Positions 25,211 to 38,100 of a stretch of 64,000 bases of DNA are shown in pieces (the stretch's first letter is position 1; every line of letters begins with the position of its first letter). Location: contig JAJFZO010000065.1 of assembly GCA_021397835.1 (NCBI GenBank), forward strand, positions 248,001-312,000, in the 5' to 3' direction. This DNA is from Moringa oleifera (taxonomy: Eukaryota > Streptophyta > Magnoliopsida > Brassicales > Moringaceae). Both the position numbers and the translations under genes were made by a program. The notes under the pieces were generated by a model. That model was not told the origin of the DNA, ran no database searches, and saw only the letters and a program-made list of their open reading frames with translations.

Positions 25211-25328
25211 AGGGAAATGCCTCAATAAGCATAGGATAAACTCTCCAACCTTGTCCATCTGAATAACATAGGGAAATGCCTCAATAAGCATAGGATAAAC
25301 TCTCCAACCTTGTCCATCTGAATAACAC
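25211..25328. repeat. 59-bp direct tandem duplication
   Basis: Two adjacent, essentially identical 59-bp units (25211-25269 and 25270-25328), each containing GGGAAATGCCTCAATAAGC and CCATCTGAATAACA. They lie about 250 bp past the GPT stop codon, in or just after the 3' UTR. Confidence 0.9.
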
Positions 25329-25329
25329 C

Positions 25330-26100
25330 AATGTGAACTATGGGATTTTTATTTCCGTTTCTTTTTATAATTAATGTATTATTGTCCTAAGAGATGCCAT
25401 GGAAGGAAATCTTTGTCCGAAAAGTAAGATTTGGTGCAAGTTGTGTTATGTGGCCACATGTTGCATGTGACCTTGTCACGGGACTTTTGTCTCCTCTGAC
25501 CCTGGAAAGGCCACATTTTTGTTCTTTATGTGTCACCTAACAAAAGTCAAATAGTTAAGAAGCTTGGCCTTGGCCTTGGCCTTCTCTGATTCTGCCTCTC
25601 TTTATTCAGGGATCTGTCGGTAGCAGTTATAAGCACAGGCACAGAAAGTTTTATTATTTATGAAAGAATTTAGGATAAGCATTTACCTAATGGTGTTTCT
25701 ATTAAGGAGGGACATTGTACTTGCAAATGAAGAAGTGGAGCTGTTCAGTTCTCTATTCTACTTCTTACTGCAACAATGAAATTTCAGAGAAAAAACCAGT
25801 GAGACTGTCAACTTGATTGCTTGAAGCTATACAACCACTAGTAGTAGCTGCAACTACTAGTATGATAGAAGGGATGCCCACAAAAGAACAGCATGATAAT
25901 TAATTATTCTTAAATCAAATCCACGGTTCCTCTACAATGATAACAAGATAACATAACTGCCGCTGGAGAAAGAGATGGATGAGTTTAGGACAAACAGAGT
26001 TTTAGATAAGAAAAACTTGGAAGACATTATAATCTTTTAAGTGCAGGAGGGCAACCATTCATTTATTGTGCTCGTTGGCATGAATGGCAACCTTAAAGCA
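25330..26100. other. Intergenic between convergent GPT and TSB
   Basis: No gene seen. A short (GGCCTT)3-like run lies near 25565. The right part is likely the 3' UTR of the minus-strand tryptophan synthase gene. Confidence 0.5.
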
Positions 26101-26107
26101 TAATCCA

Positions 26108-29100
26108 TTAAACTTGCAGATACTTGATGGCCGTCTGAACATCCTTGTCGCCTCTGCCACTGCAGTTAAGCACAACTTTGGTTCCATCTGGGAGAGTTGG
26201 GCACAGCTTCTCCAAATAAGCCAATGCATGAGAAGTCTCCAAAGCTGGGATTATGCCCTCCAATCGCGATACTCTCTTGAAAGCTGCATTTAGAAAGGAA
26301 ATCAGTACCAGGCAACCAAGGTAAATGAAGCTGGAATAAAAGCAAATTACATCTCAAACTGAGCAATCCTACTATGAAAAGAGATGAGTTGGATGTCGAC
26401 CATGAAGACCTATCAATTATCTTTTGCAACGATAAGATACATCGAAATTTCTCATCATATTTTTACACCAGTTTTTCAAAAGTAAATGGATTCAACATTT
26501 ATAATGCCTTTGTACACATTCTTACAAGAATACATACCACAAAGGTGAATTAAAAAAGTAACAACAATGAAGGTGACAAGGGACTTTTTCCCTGTCAATA
26601 ACCAAAGTTGAATAATTGGGATATTAACACAATATGTATCACTAAGCTTGATGTATCTTGAAAAGCCTGACAAAGGAACCCTAAATATAAAGTTCGTACC
26701 TTCCAATGCTTCATCATCTGTGACGCTATAGTACTCAGCACGTCCTTGATCTTTCAGAAAACTGTGCTCAGGTCCAACTCCAGGGTAATCCAAGCTGTAG
26801 GTCATGATAAAAATTTGCAGCATAAGTTACTAGATAATAAAATGAGCCACATAAAACTAAAAATGAAAGAAAAAAAAATGACAAGCTGCTAAAATTTCTT
26901 ATAAAAGCAGTTCAAGATTTCTACCCTGCACTAATAGAATGAGGCTCAATTATTTGCCCATCATCATCTTGCAGTAAATAGCTCATAGCTCCATGCAGCA
27001 CTCCAACATCCCCTTTGGTCAAAGTGGCAGCATGTTTGCCACTATCCAAGCCATAACCAGCAGCCTCCACACCAACCAGCCTAACATCCTTGTCATTAAC
27101 AAATTCATGGAAGAGCCCCATGGCATTTGAACCCCCTCCAACACATGCAACCAATACATCTGGCTTTCCACCCCATTTTTCCAGAGCCTGTTTCCTGGTT
27201 TCTTTACCAATCACAGCATGAAAATCTCTGACCATCATGGGGTATGGATGAGGCCCAGCAACAGATCCCAAAATATAATGGGTCGTCTCTACATTAGTCA
27301 CCCAGTCTCTTATAGCTTCAGATGTAGCATCCTTCAGGGTGGCTGTCCCAGAATGGACTGCTCTGACCTGCATCACAAAGAGCATAATTTGCAGTCAAAA
27401 ATTAGTGGTAAAAGAAGCAGATGTCTGGCAGATCACCAAAAGAGAACTGTAACATTAAAATCATTCACTATAATCAATAACTAGTTGCAGCCTTAAGAAT
27501 GCCTTGCTCAAGGTAGGGACGACAACATAGAAGTTAATGAAGACGCAGAAAATGAAAGAATATTCATATTGGAGAATCAAATAGAGGGAAACAGGAGATG
27601 AAAAGAAAAGAAAATCAAATCTTGGAGAAAATTGATATTGCAACAAACAATGAGATTGCCAATAGTCAGTAGATGAATTCCTAGGCTTCTTGATGATCTG
27701 CATAGCACTAGCAGCTTAAAGGATTATCAATTGACATCTTGAAGCAGTAGAGTAGTTCAATCACGACCTCTATCTACCTTCTAAAAGGAATAGCATAAAC
27801 TAGAAAGAGTTTCTTCTTCCCAAAAAACAATTATTGACCTAGGGGTTTGCTTCTTCCGATTGCTTAGATAAAAATGTTGATCAAAGATCTGAAATAAATT
27901 CTCTGAAGAAAAAGAGACCAGTTATCAAGGTCAAATGCAAATTAACAACCAGCTTAACATTGCCACGTCAAGATTTTAAGTCAATTTTTATCCAAACCAA
28001 CTCTATGTAAGTATCAAATTTCAAATAAACCAGTTAAGCCCCAAGAAAATAGTAAGAATAGAGGATCATTTGAAATTGTTAATGCGGAACAGATGGAAGG
28101 CCATCAGTAATTCCATATCATCATCAACTTTTGCTGGTGGAGGCATAAGGTAATCCATCCAATATCAATAAACTTATTACCCCTAATGCTAATTATAGAA
28201 CCCAATCCAGGAAACCATGACCGGCTCAGCAAGAAATCCAAAACCATAATTATCCAGATACCAATCTGTATAGTGAAAGACCAACCTCAGCCCCAAGAAG
28301 CCGCATCCTGAACACGTTAAGGGCCTGCCTCTCCATATCTTGGGCACCCATGTAGATGATGCACTGCAAACCAAACCGTGCGCACACAGTAGCAGTAGCT
28401 ACTCCGTGCTGACCAGCTCCAGTTTCAGCAATAATGCGCTTCTTGCCCAAACGCTTGGCTAGCAGAGCTTGAGCAACCGCGTTATTGATCTTGTGAGCCC
28501 CTGTGTGGTTAAGATCTTCCCTCTTGAGGTATATGTGCGGCCCTTCACCATTAGCTCGCTTGTAATGCTCGGTAAGCCGCTCCGCGAAATACAGAGGGCT
28601 CTCCCTACCCACATAGTCCCTCAAGATACTATCCAATTCTCTCTGCAATTTCACATTAAATTACACCAAACCATAAACATTTCACGCTCTATGCAAATAT
28701 GTAAACAATGCCAGCACTAATTTGTTTTTCTAATATCATGGAAAAAGAGGGCAAATGATTGTATTAACCTGGAAATCTTCGTCACCGGAGAGTGCATGGA
28801 AAGCGGATTCAAGCTCGGTGAGGGCATACATTAGAGTTTCAGGGACGTATTTCCCGCCAAATTTCCCAAATCGACCAAAAGAATCTGGGCGCTGCCATTC
28901 GGTCTGGTCAGAGCTCTTCTCTATCTCCTCCATTAGAATAGCTGAATCCCTGGTGAGCGTGCAAGCCACGAAAAGAGACGTCCCGAGGGACGGCTGGGTA
29001 GTAAATTTGCGAAAGTTGACGGGCAATCCCGACGGAGCAGACAAAGAGCGAGCAGGAGAAATAAAAGGTCTGTACTGAGCAGCAGCGTGAGGTCTGCAAG

Positions 29101-29116
29101 CAGCGGCAGCCATCAT
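26108..29116 (-). CDS. TSB: Tryptophan synthase beta subunit, plastidial
   Basis: Five exons: 28769-29116, 28286-28642, 26925-27367, 26700-26794 and 26108-26283, giving 472 aa. A Ser/Ala/Arg-rich N-terminus of about 65 residues is a likely chloroplast transit peptide. The mature part opens with [20 protein letters not shown]. The PLP-binding Lys is in NHTGAHKIN (about residue 167). [14 protein letters not shown], the PLP-phosphate loop GGGSNAMG, the [14 protein letters not shown] segment and the C-terminal NCSGRGDKD are all intact. It condenses indole, channelled from the alpha subunit, with serine to make tryptophan. Plants have beta 1 and beta 2 types; the transit peptide and alpha2-beta2-like features indicate type 1. 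The alternative start is the second Met at 29113. Confidence 0.96.
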
Positions 29117-29169
29117 TTGAAAGCGAAGCTCGGCTATGGAAACGAACTCTTGTCGAATTTTTGCTTTAT

Positions 29170-32100
29170 AATATTGTAGCTTTCCTGGTTAGGGATTTGA
29201 TTTTCTCCAAATTCCGTATGGTCCTATTCGGTTTTTGTCGTTTTTAGTGCATGGGAGTCGGTTTTGAGCTTTGTCTTGCTACAAGGAAGAAAGAAGGTTC
29301 ACCGGATCTTGAATTACATGCTGTTCATTTTCTTGCCGTTTTGATTTGAAAGCGTTGACGTGGCTGATTACCTACCTTTAGAAAAAAAAAAACCTAAAAA
29401 AACAAAATCGGCTCAACAACCCACCTAGTGTCTATCTTGTCCCTCTCCTTTTATTTTAATCATTTTTAAAAAAATTTAACTTAATTTTTTATTTAACAAA
29501 TTTCCATTATTTATTAAGTATAAAATATTGAAAAGTAAAAAATTATATAAAATATTAATATTTGATTGATGTTACAAATTAAACATTGATGTTAAAAAAA
29601 TTGAATCGTAATTTATTAATTTAATATTAATTTAAATATTTTATAAAAAATTAAAGATATTTTATGATTAAAATATTTAAAAATAACTGAAATAAATCTT
29701 TTATAACTTTGAATTTATTTTTAAAATTTAAATAATTTTTAAATAAAAAATATTAAAATATTAAATTTTTTACTACATTAACTTGAATATTTTTTATATT
29801 TGTAAAAATTCTAAAATTAAATTTTTTATACAATTTTTAATTTAAGTATATCGATTTTAAAATTTTTTAATAAAATTTAATTTGATCTAAATTAATAAAT
29901 TAGAATTATATTGATTAACTTTTTAACATCAAAATTTATTTGATAGCATAAAATAAATCTAAGTGATTTACATATCTTTCACTTAAATTAAAAATTAAAT
30001 TATATATAATTTAATTTTTTATGATCATAATATTTGTCAACTTTCTTTTATGATGTTGTGATTACAAATGGGTAAAAAATTTAAAGACCAACAATTAATT
30101 TATATAATCTTAAATTTAATGATTATTAACAAATTCAATGACTCTAAAAAGATCTAAAGCCTAAAACTAACTTATAAATCCACGTGAATTCTTTAGAGTT
30201 TGTTTAAATATTAATGATACATAATCAAATTCTTAAAATTAAAATAATTTTAAAATTAAATTATTAAATAATATATAAAATATTTTATTTTATTTATTTA
30301 GTTTCAAAATTATGAAAATTTAATTTCATAAATAAAATCTTTAACAATTAAAACCTTAAAACATACTTAAGATCCGCACACTTAAAAGCCAAAATCAATT
30401 TTTGACTTTTAATATGTTTGTTAATATATGCGATTTAAATATTTATTTAAATATCATTAAAAAAAATTTATGTACAAAATTTAAGTATTTTTTCTTTTTC
30501 TTTTTTTTGAAAAATTGAAAACTATTTTTTATATAAATAGTTATATATTTATATATGTAAAACATTAAAGTAATGAATCAAAATATATTTTTAGACTCAA
30601 AATTGTAAGGAAAAAGGAAACAAATCCCCTAGTTTTTAAAACTTATAGATTAGTTTCATTGACATCAAATCCATGCATAAAAAGTAAGTGACATTAAAAC
30701 CTATGGAGATCTTCATTTTTATTTTTAGTAAGAATTTTTAATATTTTATTTTAATTTTTATCAAATTAAAAAAATTATATTGTTTTCAATCAATGTTCAA
30801 ATATTGATTTTCAAAAATATAATTACGATATTATTAAAAAGTACAAATATATGTTACTTAATTTAATGAATAATTTATAAATATATTATGAGATGGTTGT
30901 AAATAAACCTAATTTTTTTTTTGTAATTATATAGGTTTCTTTTCCAACATTTTTCATTAGATTGTTCATAAATTTTTCATAATTTTAATGAGTTATTTTA
31001 TTTTTATCATTTTTTATGATTAATACAAATAAATTTATCAAAAATATTATTTAATTTATTAAATTTATAGCCTCTTAATATCTTTTAACAATTACACCTG
31101 TCTTGTGTATAATGGATGGCAGCTTAAATATTTGCAAAACATTTTCATGATTCGAGAAAACTATTTGGAAAGAGAGAAAAAACAAAATATATTATTTAAA
31201 AATTTAAATGAGAAGAAAAACAAAAAATTTTAAAGAAATTAAATATTTAAATACATATGTTTATTTTTTATTATAAATATATATATTTATAAAATGTAAA
31301 ATGTGTGATAATATTAATATGATTTCACTCTAGTTTAATATAATATCATATAATAAGTTACTTTATGGTTGAAAGTAATATAATTAATACATATTTATAA
31401 TTGTTTATAATTATTTTTATAAATATATATAATATTTGAGACGAATCGCCTAAGATTCATATTACTTATAAAATAATATAAAAAAAAATCAAAAATAGAG
31501 TAAATATCATTTAAAATCACATGTTATTCAAATACTATATTATAATAAGTTTTTTAATTCATCTGAATAATTGTTGTCAATTATAAAAATTACATTAATC
31601 TAATTTTAATTGGATTATTGATAAAGAAGTGGATAATATAAAAACAAAAAGGTTAATATTAATTAAAAAACTAATTACTTAAAACTCAAGGATTACAAAT
31701 TTTATTATAAATTTTTCACTATAAATTATTTAATTATTTAATATTAATTTATTATTTTAATTGATAATCGAGATATTGTTAGTTTCTATTTGTATCTCCA
31801 AAAGTCTAATAAAATATCTTTAATGTTAGACTACAATTTTATGTGAAATAAAATGTACAAAAAATATATTAAATTTTGTCATTCTAAAGAAAATCACTAA
31901 ACCATCATATGAGCATATTTTTATCTCATATGTAATTTATGATTTTTTAATAAAAAATATATAATTAATTTTTTATTTCGTTATGATATATAAATTATTT
32001 TATTAGTAACTAGTTAATTAAAAATACTAAATAAAATGTGAAAAATTTAAGAATAAATATCATTTTAAACCTTAAGTTTTACCTTCTTTCTCCAATCAAA

Positions 32101-32610
32101 CCTCTAATTTTAAAAAGTATCCAAATAAATCTTAGTATTTTAATTTTATCAAAATTAAACTTCAAAAAAATTCAAATATTAAACATATTCAAATTAGAGA
32201 TATTTTACAATAAATTTTGACTTATAATTTTTTATAAATATAATAAAATATTTAAAATGTTTTAAGTATTAAAAATATTTTTTAAAAAATATACCATCAA
32301 GAATTTTAAAAATTCATAAAAATAGTTAATTAGTCAAAAAATTTTCAATTTTGAAGAATAAAATCAAAATAAAGTGTAAAATATATTTGAGGAGTTTTTA
32401 GTTATTTTTAATAATAATAAAATTATTAATTTTTTATAATTATTTTTAGTCAAAATTTAATTTAGATAAATTAATAAATTAAAATTTATTTGAATATATT
32501 TTAAAAATTAATATTTAATTAAAAAATTTAAATTTAAGATTTTAAATAATATTTACTTAAAAATTAATTATAAATAATAAATTAAATAAAAAATTGACAA
32601 TTCAAAATTT
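29170..32610. other. A+T-rich intergenic region with decayed repeats
   Basis: No gene. After the tryptophan synthase promoter (about 29117-29450) the sequence is extremely A+T-rich. A block at about 32045-32260 (AAATATCATTTTAAACC, TTTTACCTTCTTTCTCC, AATTTTATCAAAATTAAA) is repeated in related form at about 33735-33950 and, more loosely, near 4445 and 5195. The open frame at 32038-32220 lies inside this repeat and is not a gene. Confidence 0.55.
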
Positions 32611-32620
32611 CATAATTGCA

Positions 32621-33013
32621 CTACATCTTCATTATTAATAGAACAGCAAAAAAAAAAACATAATAAAATGAATTTATCCATAATCCTTCTCTCAGAAAGG
32701 CAGCTGGGTCCTGACTGTCACCGATGACATTCCATTTATGAATTCTCTCCCTATATTTACCCCACCAGACCTTTCCTGTAAAAGCACTCGATGGATCACC
32801 GACACCGTAACCCTCGGTGGCATCTACCAGGGACAATATGGTAATTAACTGACTCCAATGACACCTGATGTGTTACAAATTTACGTCTAATTTATCACTT
32901 GTTAGAATGGCTTCATAAGCAGGAAATGACCTTACTGTCAGAATATTGTACAGCCCGAACGGGAACAAGGACTGCGAACGTTGCAGTAAGTTGAATAAAG
33001 AGATGTATCTGAA
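32621..33013 (-). pseudogene. Orphan two-exon coding remnant, family not recognised
   Basis: Two minus-strand open pieces, about 32936-33013 and 32621-32823, join in frame through a clean 112-bp GT-AG intron (GACA|GTAAGG to CTGGTAG|ATGCC). The product includes ATFAVLVPVRAVQYSDNATE, then GYGVGDPSSAFTG, KVWWGKYRERIHKWNVIG and DPAAFLREGLWINSFYY. Base composition and residue use are much more gene-like than the flanking A/T desert. No start codon or upstream exon was found. The 3' end runs into poly-T and a short hydrophobic tail. It is either the last exons of a decayed gene or a small gene whose first exon I missed. I do not recognise the family. Confidence 0.45.
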
Positions 33014-33029
33014 TAATGTCTAATCAGTT

Positions 33030-34170
33030 ATTTTTTAAACATTTTTTAATTTTTTTAAAAATATATTTTTAATATTTTAAAATTTATAAATATTTTATGA
33101 TGATTATTTAAATATTTATTATATTTTAAAGAAATTATAAGTAAAATTTTATTATAAAATATTTTTAATTTAAATATTTTTAATATTTAAAATTTTAAAT
33201 AAAATTTAATTTTAATAAAAATAAATTGTTAAAATTTATTTCAATACTTTGAAAGTAAAAATTTAATTGAAACGTTAATGTAAAATTTAAAGTTTTAAAT
33301 AATATTTATTTAAAATATTATAAACTTTAATATTTATTTTAAATTATTAATAATAATATTCAAAACATAATAAATTAAATTTTAATTCAGATGATAATAA
33401 AAAATTATAAATATTTTTACTATTAAAATATATTGAAAATAATTTTAATAAATTATTTATTTTAATTTTATTTTTAAATATAAATGATTTTAAATATTTT
33501 ATTTTATTTTTGATGATTTTTTTAATTTTTATAATAATTTTTAAAAATATAATTAATTATATTATTAATTTGATGAGAATAATTTAAATATCTATTTATA
33601 TTTCTAAAAAATTTTAAATAAAATTTAGATTTAGTTCTTTAAAATATAAAGGTTGATTGATTATATGTTATAAATATATAATATTTATTTATTTTAAAAT
33701 TACTTAAGTAAATTGTATTTTATTTTAAAATAAATATTATTTAAAATTTTAAATTTTATCCTCTCTCTAATTAAATTTTTACTTTCAAAATATACTCAAA
33801 TAAAACCTTAATATTTTAATTTTATCAAAATTAATTTTTATTAAAAAATTTAAATATTAAAAATATTTAAATTAAAAAATATTTTATAATAAATTTTAAC
33901 TTATAATTTTTCATAAATATAATAAAATATTTAAATTATCATCATAAAAAATTATTTTTTAAGTATTAAAAATATTTTTTAAAAAATATTTTATTAAAAA
34001 TTATAAAAATTAATTAAAAATTTAAATTTAAAAAATAAAATATAAAATATATTTGAGAAATTTTTTTTAATAATAAAAAATTATTAATTTTTTTATAATC
34101 ATTTTATTTTATTTAAAGTACATAATTTATAAGTTTTCCCGATAATGAGAAATTTACAGAGCGTTTTCCC
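33030..34170. other. A+T-rich intergenic DNA carrying a second copy of the dispersed repeat
   Basis: Nearly pure A/T. The 33735-33950 stretch matches the word order of 32045-32260 (TTTTATCCTCTCTCTAATT, AATTTTATCAAAATTAA, ATAATAAAATATTTAAA). No coding potential was seen. Confidence 0.5.
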
Positions 34171-35157
34171 GACAAGGGAGCTGCTAGATTAACCCGACTT
34201 TGAAAGACTAAGCAGCAGCAACCCTACAACCATTGCCGTATTCTCTGTGGGTAAAGCTGTTCTCACTGATTCTTCATCTCTATCTGTGTATCTGTCAGCT
34301 TCTTTGCGAATTACTCGAACTTGTAAGTAAAATTTCTATCTGTATCATCTATTGTGTTTTAGCTAATTTATTAGGTCACTGTTTATTTACCTCTCCCCAT
34401 TTTAGGGTTTTAGTGTAACGTTGTGCTTATGGTGTTGCTTAAGCTCATTGGCTAAGTTATTTTTGTAGTTTCTCTAAATTCATGGGACACACGATTTGTT
34501 GTAACTGCTGTTTGTAATTGATTTTTTTTTTCTCAATTAATAAGGTTCTATGTCTGTGTTAAGAGAATGCTGCTTTTGGTTGTGAGAGTGGAGAGTATAG
34601 AATGCGAGATTATAGGTGATATGTGGAAAATAAGATTCAAAATTTTATTTTCTTTGGATTTTTCATGTTGTTTTTCCTCTGTATCCAAATGAAACTCCCC
34701 TCTGGGAAAGCTTCTGTTCCCCTCCCTGTCACGCATTCCTTACATCATTGGAAGTGTTCTCTAGTACTTTATATGAAATTTTCATATTCAGTGCAAATTC
34801 ATTTTGCTTTCCAGTGGTTTATTTGCACAAACCTCAGCATTAGAAGTATTGTTTGCCTCAATTGAGGTGAATTGTGGTAAGTAGATTTATTTATTTTTCT
34901 TTGAGAACCAAAAACAATGAGCTCTTTATTCGAGTGACTTTTCTTTGCAGCAAACCTGGCTTATTTAAAGTAAATGTCACTAGACCCATTGAAAAGCAAT
35001 GTTAAAACATCATCATTATTATTATATTTCTGCCAATTGTCAAGTTTTGTTTTACTTATTATCAAACTAGAAAACTCTTTTTGGCTGTATTCTAATTCTT
35101 ATGTTGTATTTACAAACAGAAAAATCATAAGTTCATTGGTGTATTGAGAATTAGGAA

Positions 35158-38100
35158 ATGGGACGAAACAAATCTGAGGATCCAGAATCTCCGGTTAGGG
35201 GTCGAGGGTCTCCTCTCCGGAGGAGTCCATCTAGAAGAAGCCTGTCTCGAAGAGAAAGGTCACCTCTGCGTCACAGGAGCTCTCATAGAGGAAACTCTCC
35301 AGAAAGAGAGAAACATTCTGTTCATTCTAAATCTCCTAAGCGTGCAAGTCCACGCTCTCGCATTTCTTGCTCGCCTTCTCCCCGGACGAAACGATTGAGG
35401 AGGGTTCAAGCTGAGACAGAGGCTGTGAAAGTCAAGGAGAGAGAACATGAAAAGAGTAATGGTAGGGGAATTGAAAAGAGTAATCATAGAGAAAGGGAAA
35501 GAGAAAGAGAAAGGGGAAGGGAGAAGGAAAGGGAGAGGGAAAAGGGAAGGGAGAAGGAAAGGCCAAGGGAAAAGGTAAAGGAGAAGGAGAGAGAAAAGGA
35601 AAGGGAAAAAGAAAGGGAAAGGGGTTCAAATAAGGAAGTTGGGAATGACAGAAAGGAGGGAAGGTTAGGAAGAGATGAGATAGATGGCAGGTCTTCTAGA
35701 GCAAAACGTGATTTGTCTACTTCTCCATCGGATCGCCAACATAGGAGTAGGCACAGATCTCGGTCACCCCAACCAGCTGGTGGTACTAGAGCGCATGACG
35801 AGGTGTCTGGTGATGTCCACTCTTTTGAATGCACTTTTCATTCAATTATGCGATTCGTACTTTTTTTTTTTATGTTAATTTCATACATGTTTGAAGAAGC
35901 ACTTGCTTGTTAGATGTTCAGTTTTGGTTAACAAGATCGCCCATTCTCAAGTGAAGTTTGTTAACTGAAGCTTTAACTTAGATAAGTGTATTTTATCCCC
36001 TGTCTCTGTGAGTTTATGTTTGCCATGATGACCTCATAATGTTTGTCCTCTGAGCTGTACCAGGGAGTTATTAATATAAAATTGGAATTAATTATATAAG
36101 TGTTATAAGCTTCATAATAGTTTTCAACCATAATACAATCATTAATAACAAGGTTAATTGTCTGAGTATGCCATAATGCTTTGTGTTATATGATTAGGTA
36201 TCTAGTTACATCCATATCTCGAGTGGTTTCCTTACTTATGTTCTTTTAGCTACGCTTTGCTGCCCCTTTGTTACGCCTGTGGATCTTCCTTTGGCTTATT
36301 TCCCTATTTTCATCTTTTCAGGGGATGAACTCAAGAGGCGAAGAGCGGTGAGTCGAAGTTTAGTGTTTTTTCTTTGCTCGGTTTAATTTGGAAATGCACT
36401 GGCCCTAATGCTGCATAAGGGAAATGCTTGCTTTCTTGAGCAGGAATGATGAAAATGATTCAGTGGCTAAGATGAAGGCAGCTGAGGAGGCTCTGGAAGC
36501 AAAGAAAAAGGTAGAAATAGTGTAGTCTGACATCTTCTCTAGTATTTGTTCTCATTTAGTTACTTATCTGTGCCGAACTTATTCTCAGTGCCCTTAGAGC
36601 AAGTCTTTGAGGAGGAGTCTTCTTTATCTTGTAGCTCCAACTATTTTTAGCATGCCGTTGCTGCTATTACTTGGTCAGATTGATGATCATGTACTGTATT
36701 TAATTTTATTGCGTTCATTGTCTTTGTAATTTGCAGGAAAAGCCTTCCTTTGAGCTATCTGGAAAACTTGCAGCAGAAACCAACAGAGTTAGAGGTGATA
36801 TTTCCATTTTTCATCAATTTATACACGGAATTTCCATTTCTTTCCTTGGTTCACAACAAAGGGGCTGTAGCTTTTTAAGTTTATCCCATTTTTTTCCTTA
36901 TTATAATTCTATATTCAAGTTATTTGATGACTTCTTCACTGCCATCTAGGTGTTATTACATGTTCATCCTTTTCTTTCTCCTGTATCCATACAGAGTATG
37001 CAATACCATTTTGGTTTCGCACTTTTACTGCTTTTCAACCTTTTCTTTCTCTTGTTCCATGCCCATTGGAGTATGTAAATACCCCTTGATTTCCTCGTTT
37101 AACTGCTTTAATCATGTTATCTTTTTGTTAATTTTTTTCCATCATTTATTTCTGGGTGACTCTGTACAGTCGATAATTTGGGAATTTGTATTTCTGTTCT
37201 GGTCTATGAGTGTGGCTCGGTGATTTAAAACTCATGATACAAGCTGTTGGAATATCTGTTTTATGGAAGAAATTTAAATTTGTGAATCATAAGTTTTCCT
37301 ACAATGTCAAAATAATGGTCCTTTTTGGCAATCTTTTTCTCTGTACTTTAAATTCTATTATTTGCATCCATGGCTTTGTGATGCATGCTTAGGAGCATGC
37401 GCAGGTTCAAATCATATCCATCAATTGTGAGGGAAGAGAACTAAGTGATTTTGTGATGGTCTGAAAGTTGGACTGCCATGCGAGCTCTAATTGGATGATC
37501 CAATTTCAGGTGTCACCCTGCTCTTCAATGAACCCCCAGATGCTCGGAAACCTGATGTAAGATGGCGACTTTATGTTTTCAAGGCTGGTGAAGTGTTGAA
37601 TGGTGAGCTTTAGATGGCATTTCTTCTGAAATTTAAGAGTTCTGTATTTATGATATGTGTCATTCAGATGTTATTCATTGCCCTTTCACTCTCTATGTTT
37701 ATCATGCTTTCACCCATTGCAAAACTGCATTTGCATTGGTTTCTAATTCATGTAGTTAAGATTGATGATGATTGATTTGAATCAGAATCTATATAATTGG
37801 TTAAATTCCTTCTTCATGAAGAAGGGTTGGACTTTTTTTCAGTTCAAATGGTTTCTGAGATCGAACAGAAGCATTGCCTGTGAATATGCCATAAAACCTC
37901 TTCCTCTCAAAAACTAAGGCTTAATAATCTGGAACAATTAAGATCTGCACTAAAATTTTCTGTAACCATGTAACAGTTGGTCTTTGGTTTCTGTTCTTGC
38001 ATTGTGCAAAGCTGTTGGTGATAAGCCATTTAAGAATTCAAAATGTAGTGTGCATGTAAACCCTTTTATTTTTTTTGGGGAGCATTTACAGTGACCTTGA

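Noticed and set aside
35432..35834. Long minus-strand open frames rich in Pro/Phe/Ser/Leu
   Set aside because: Mirror image of the purine-only DDL coding tract.
37380..37440. B-box-like GGTTCAAATC in a DDL intron, possible SINE or tRNA
   Set aside because: No A box, cloverleaf, A-rich tail or flanking duplication.
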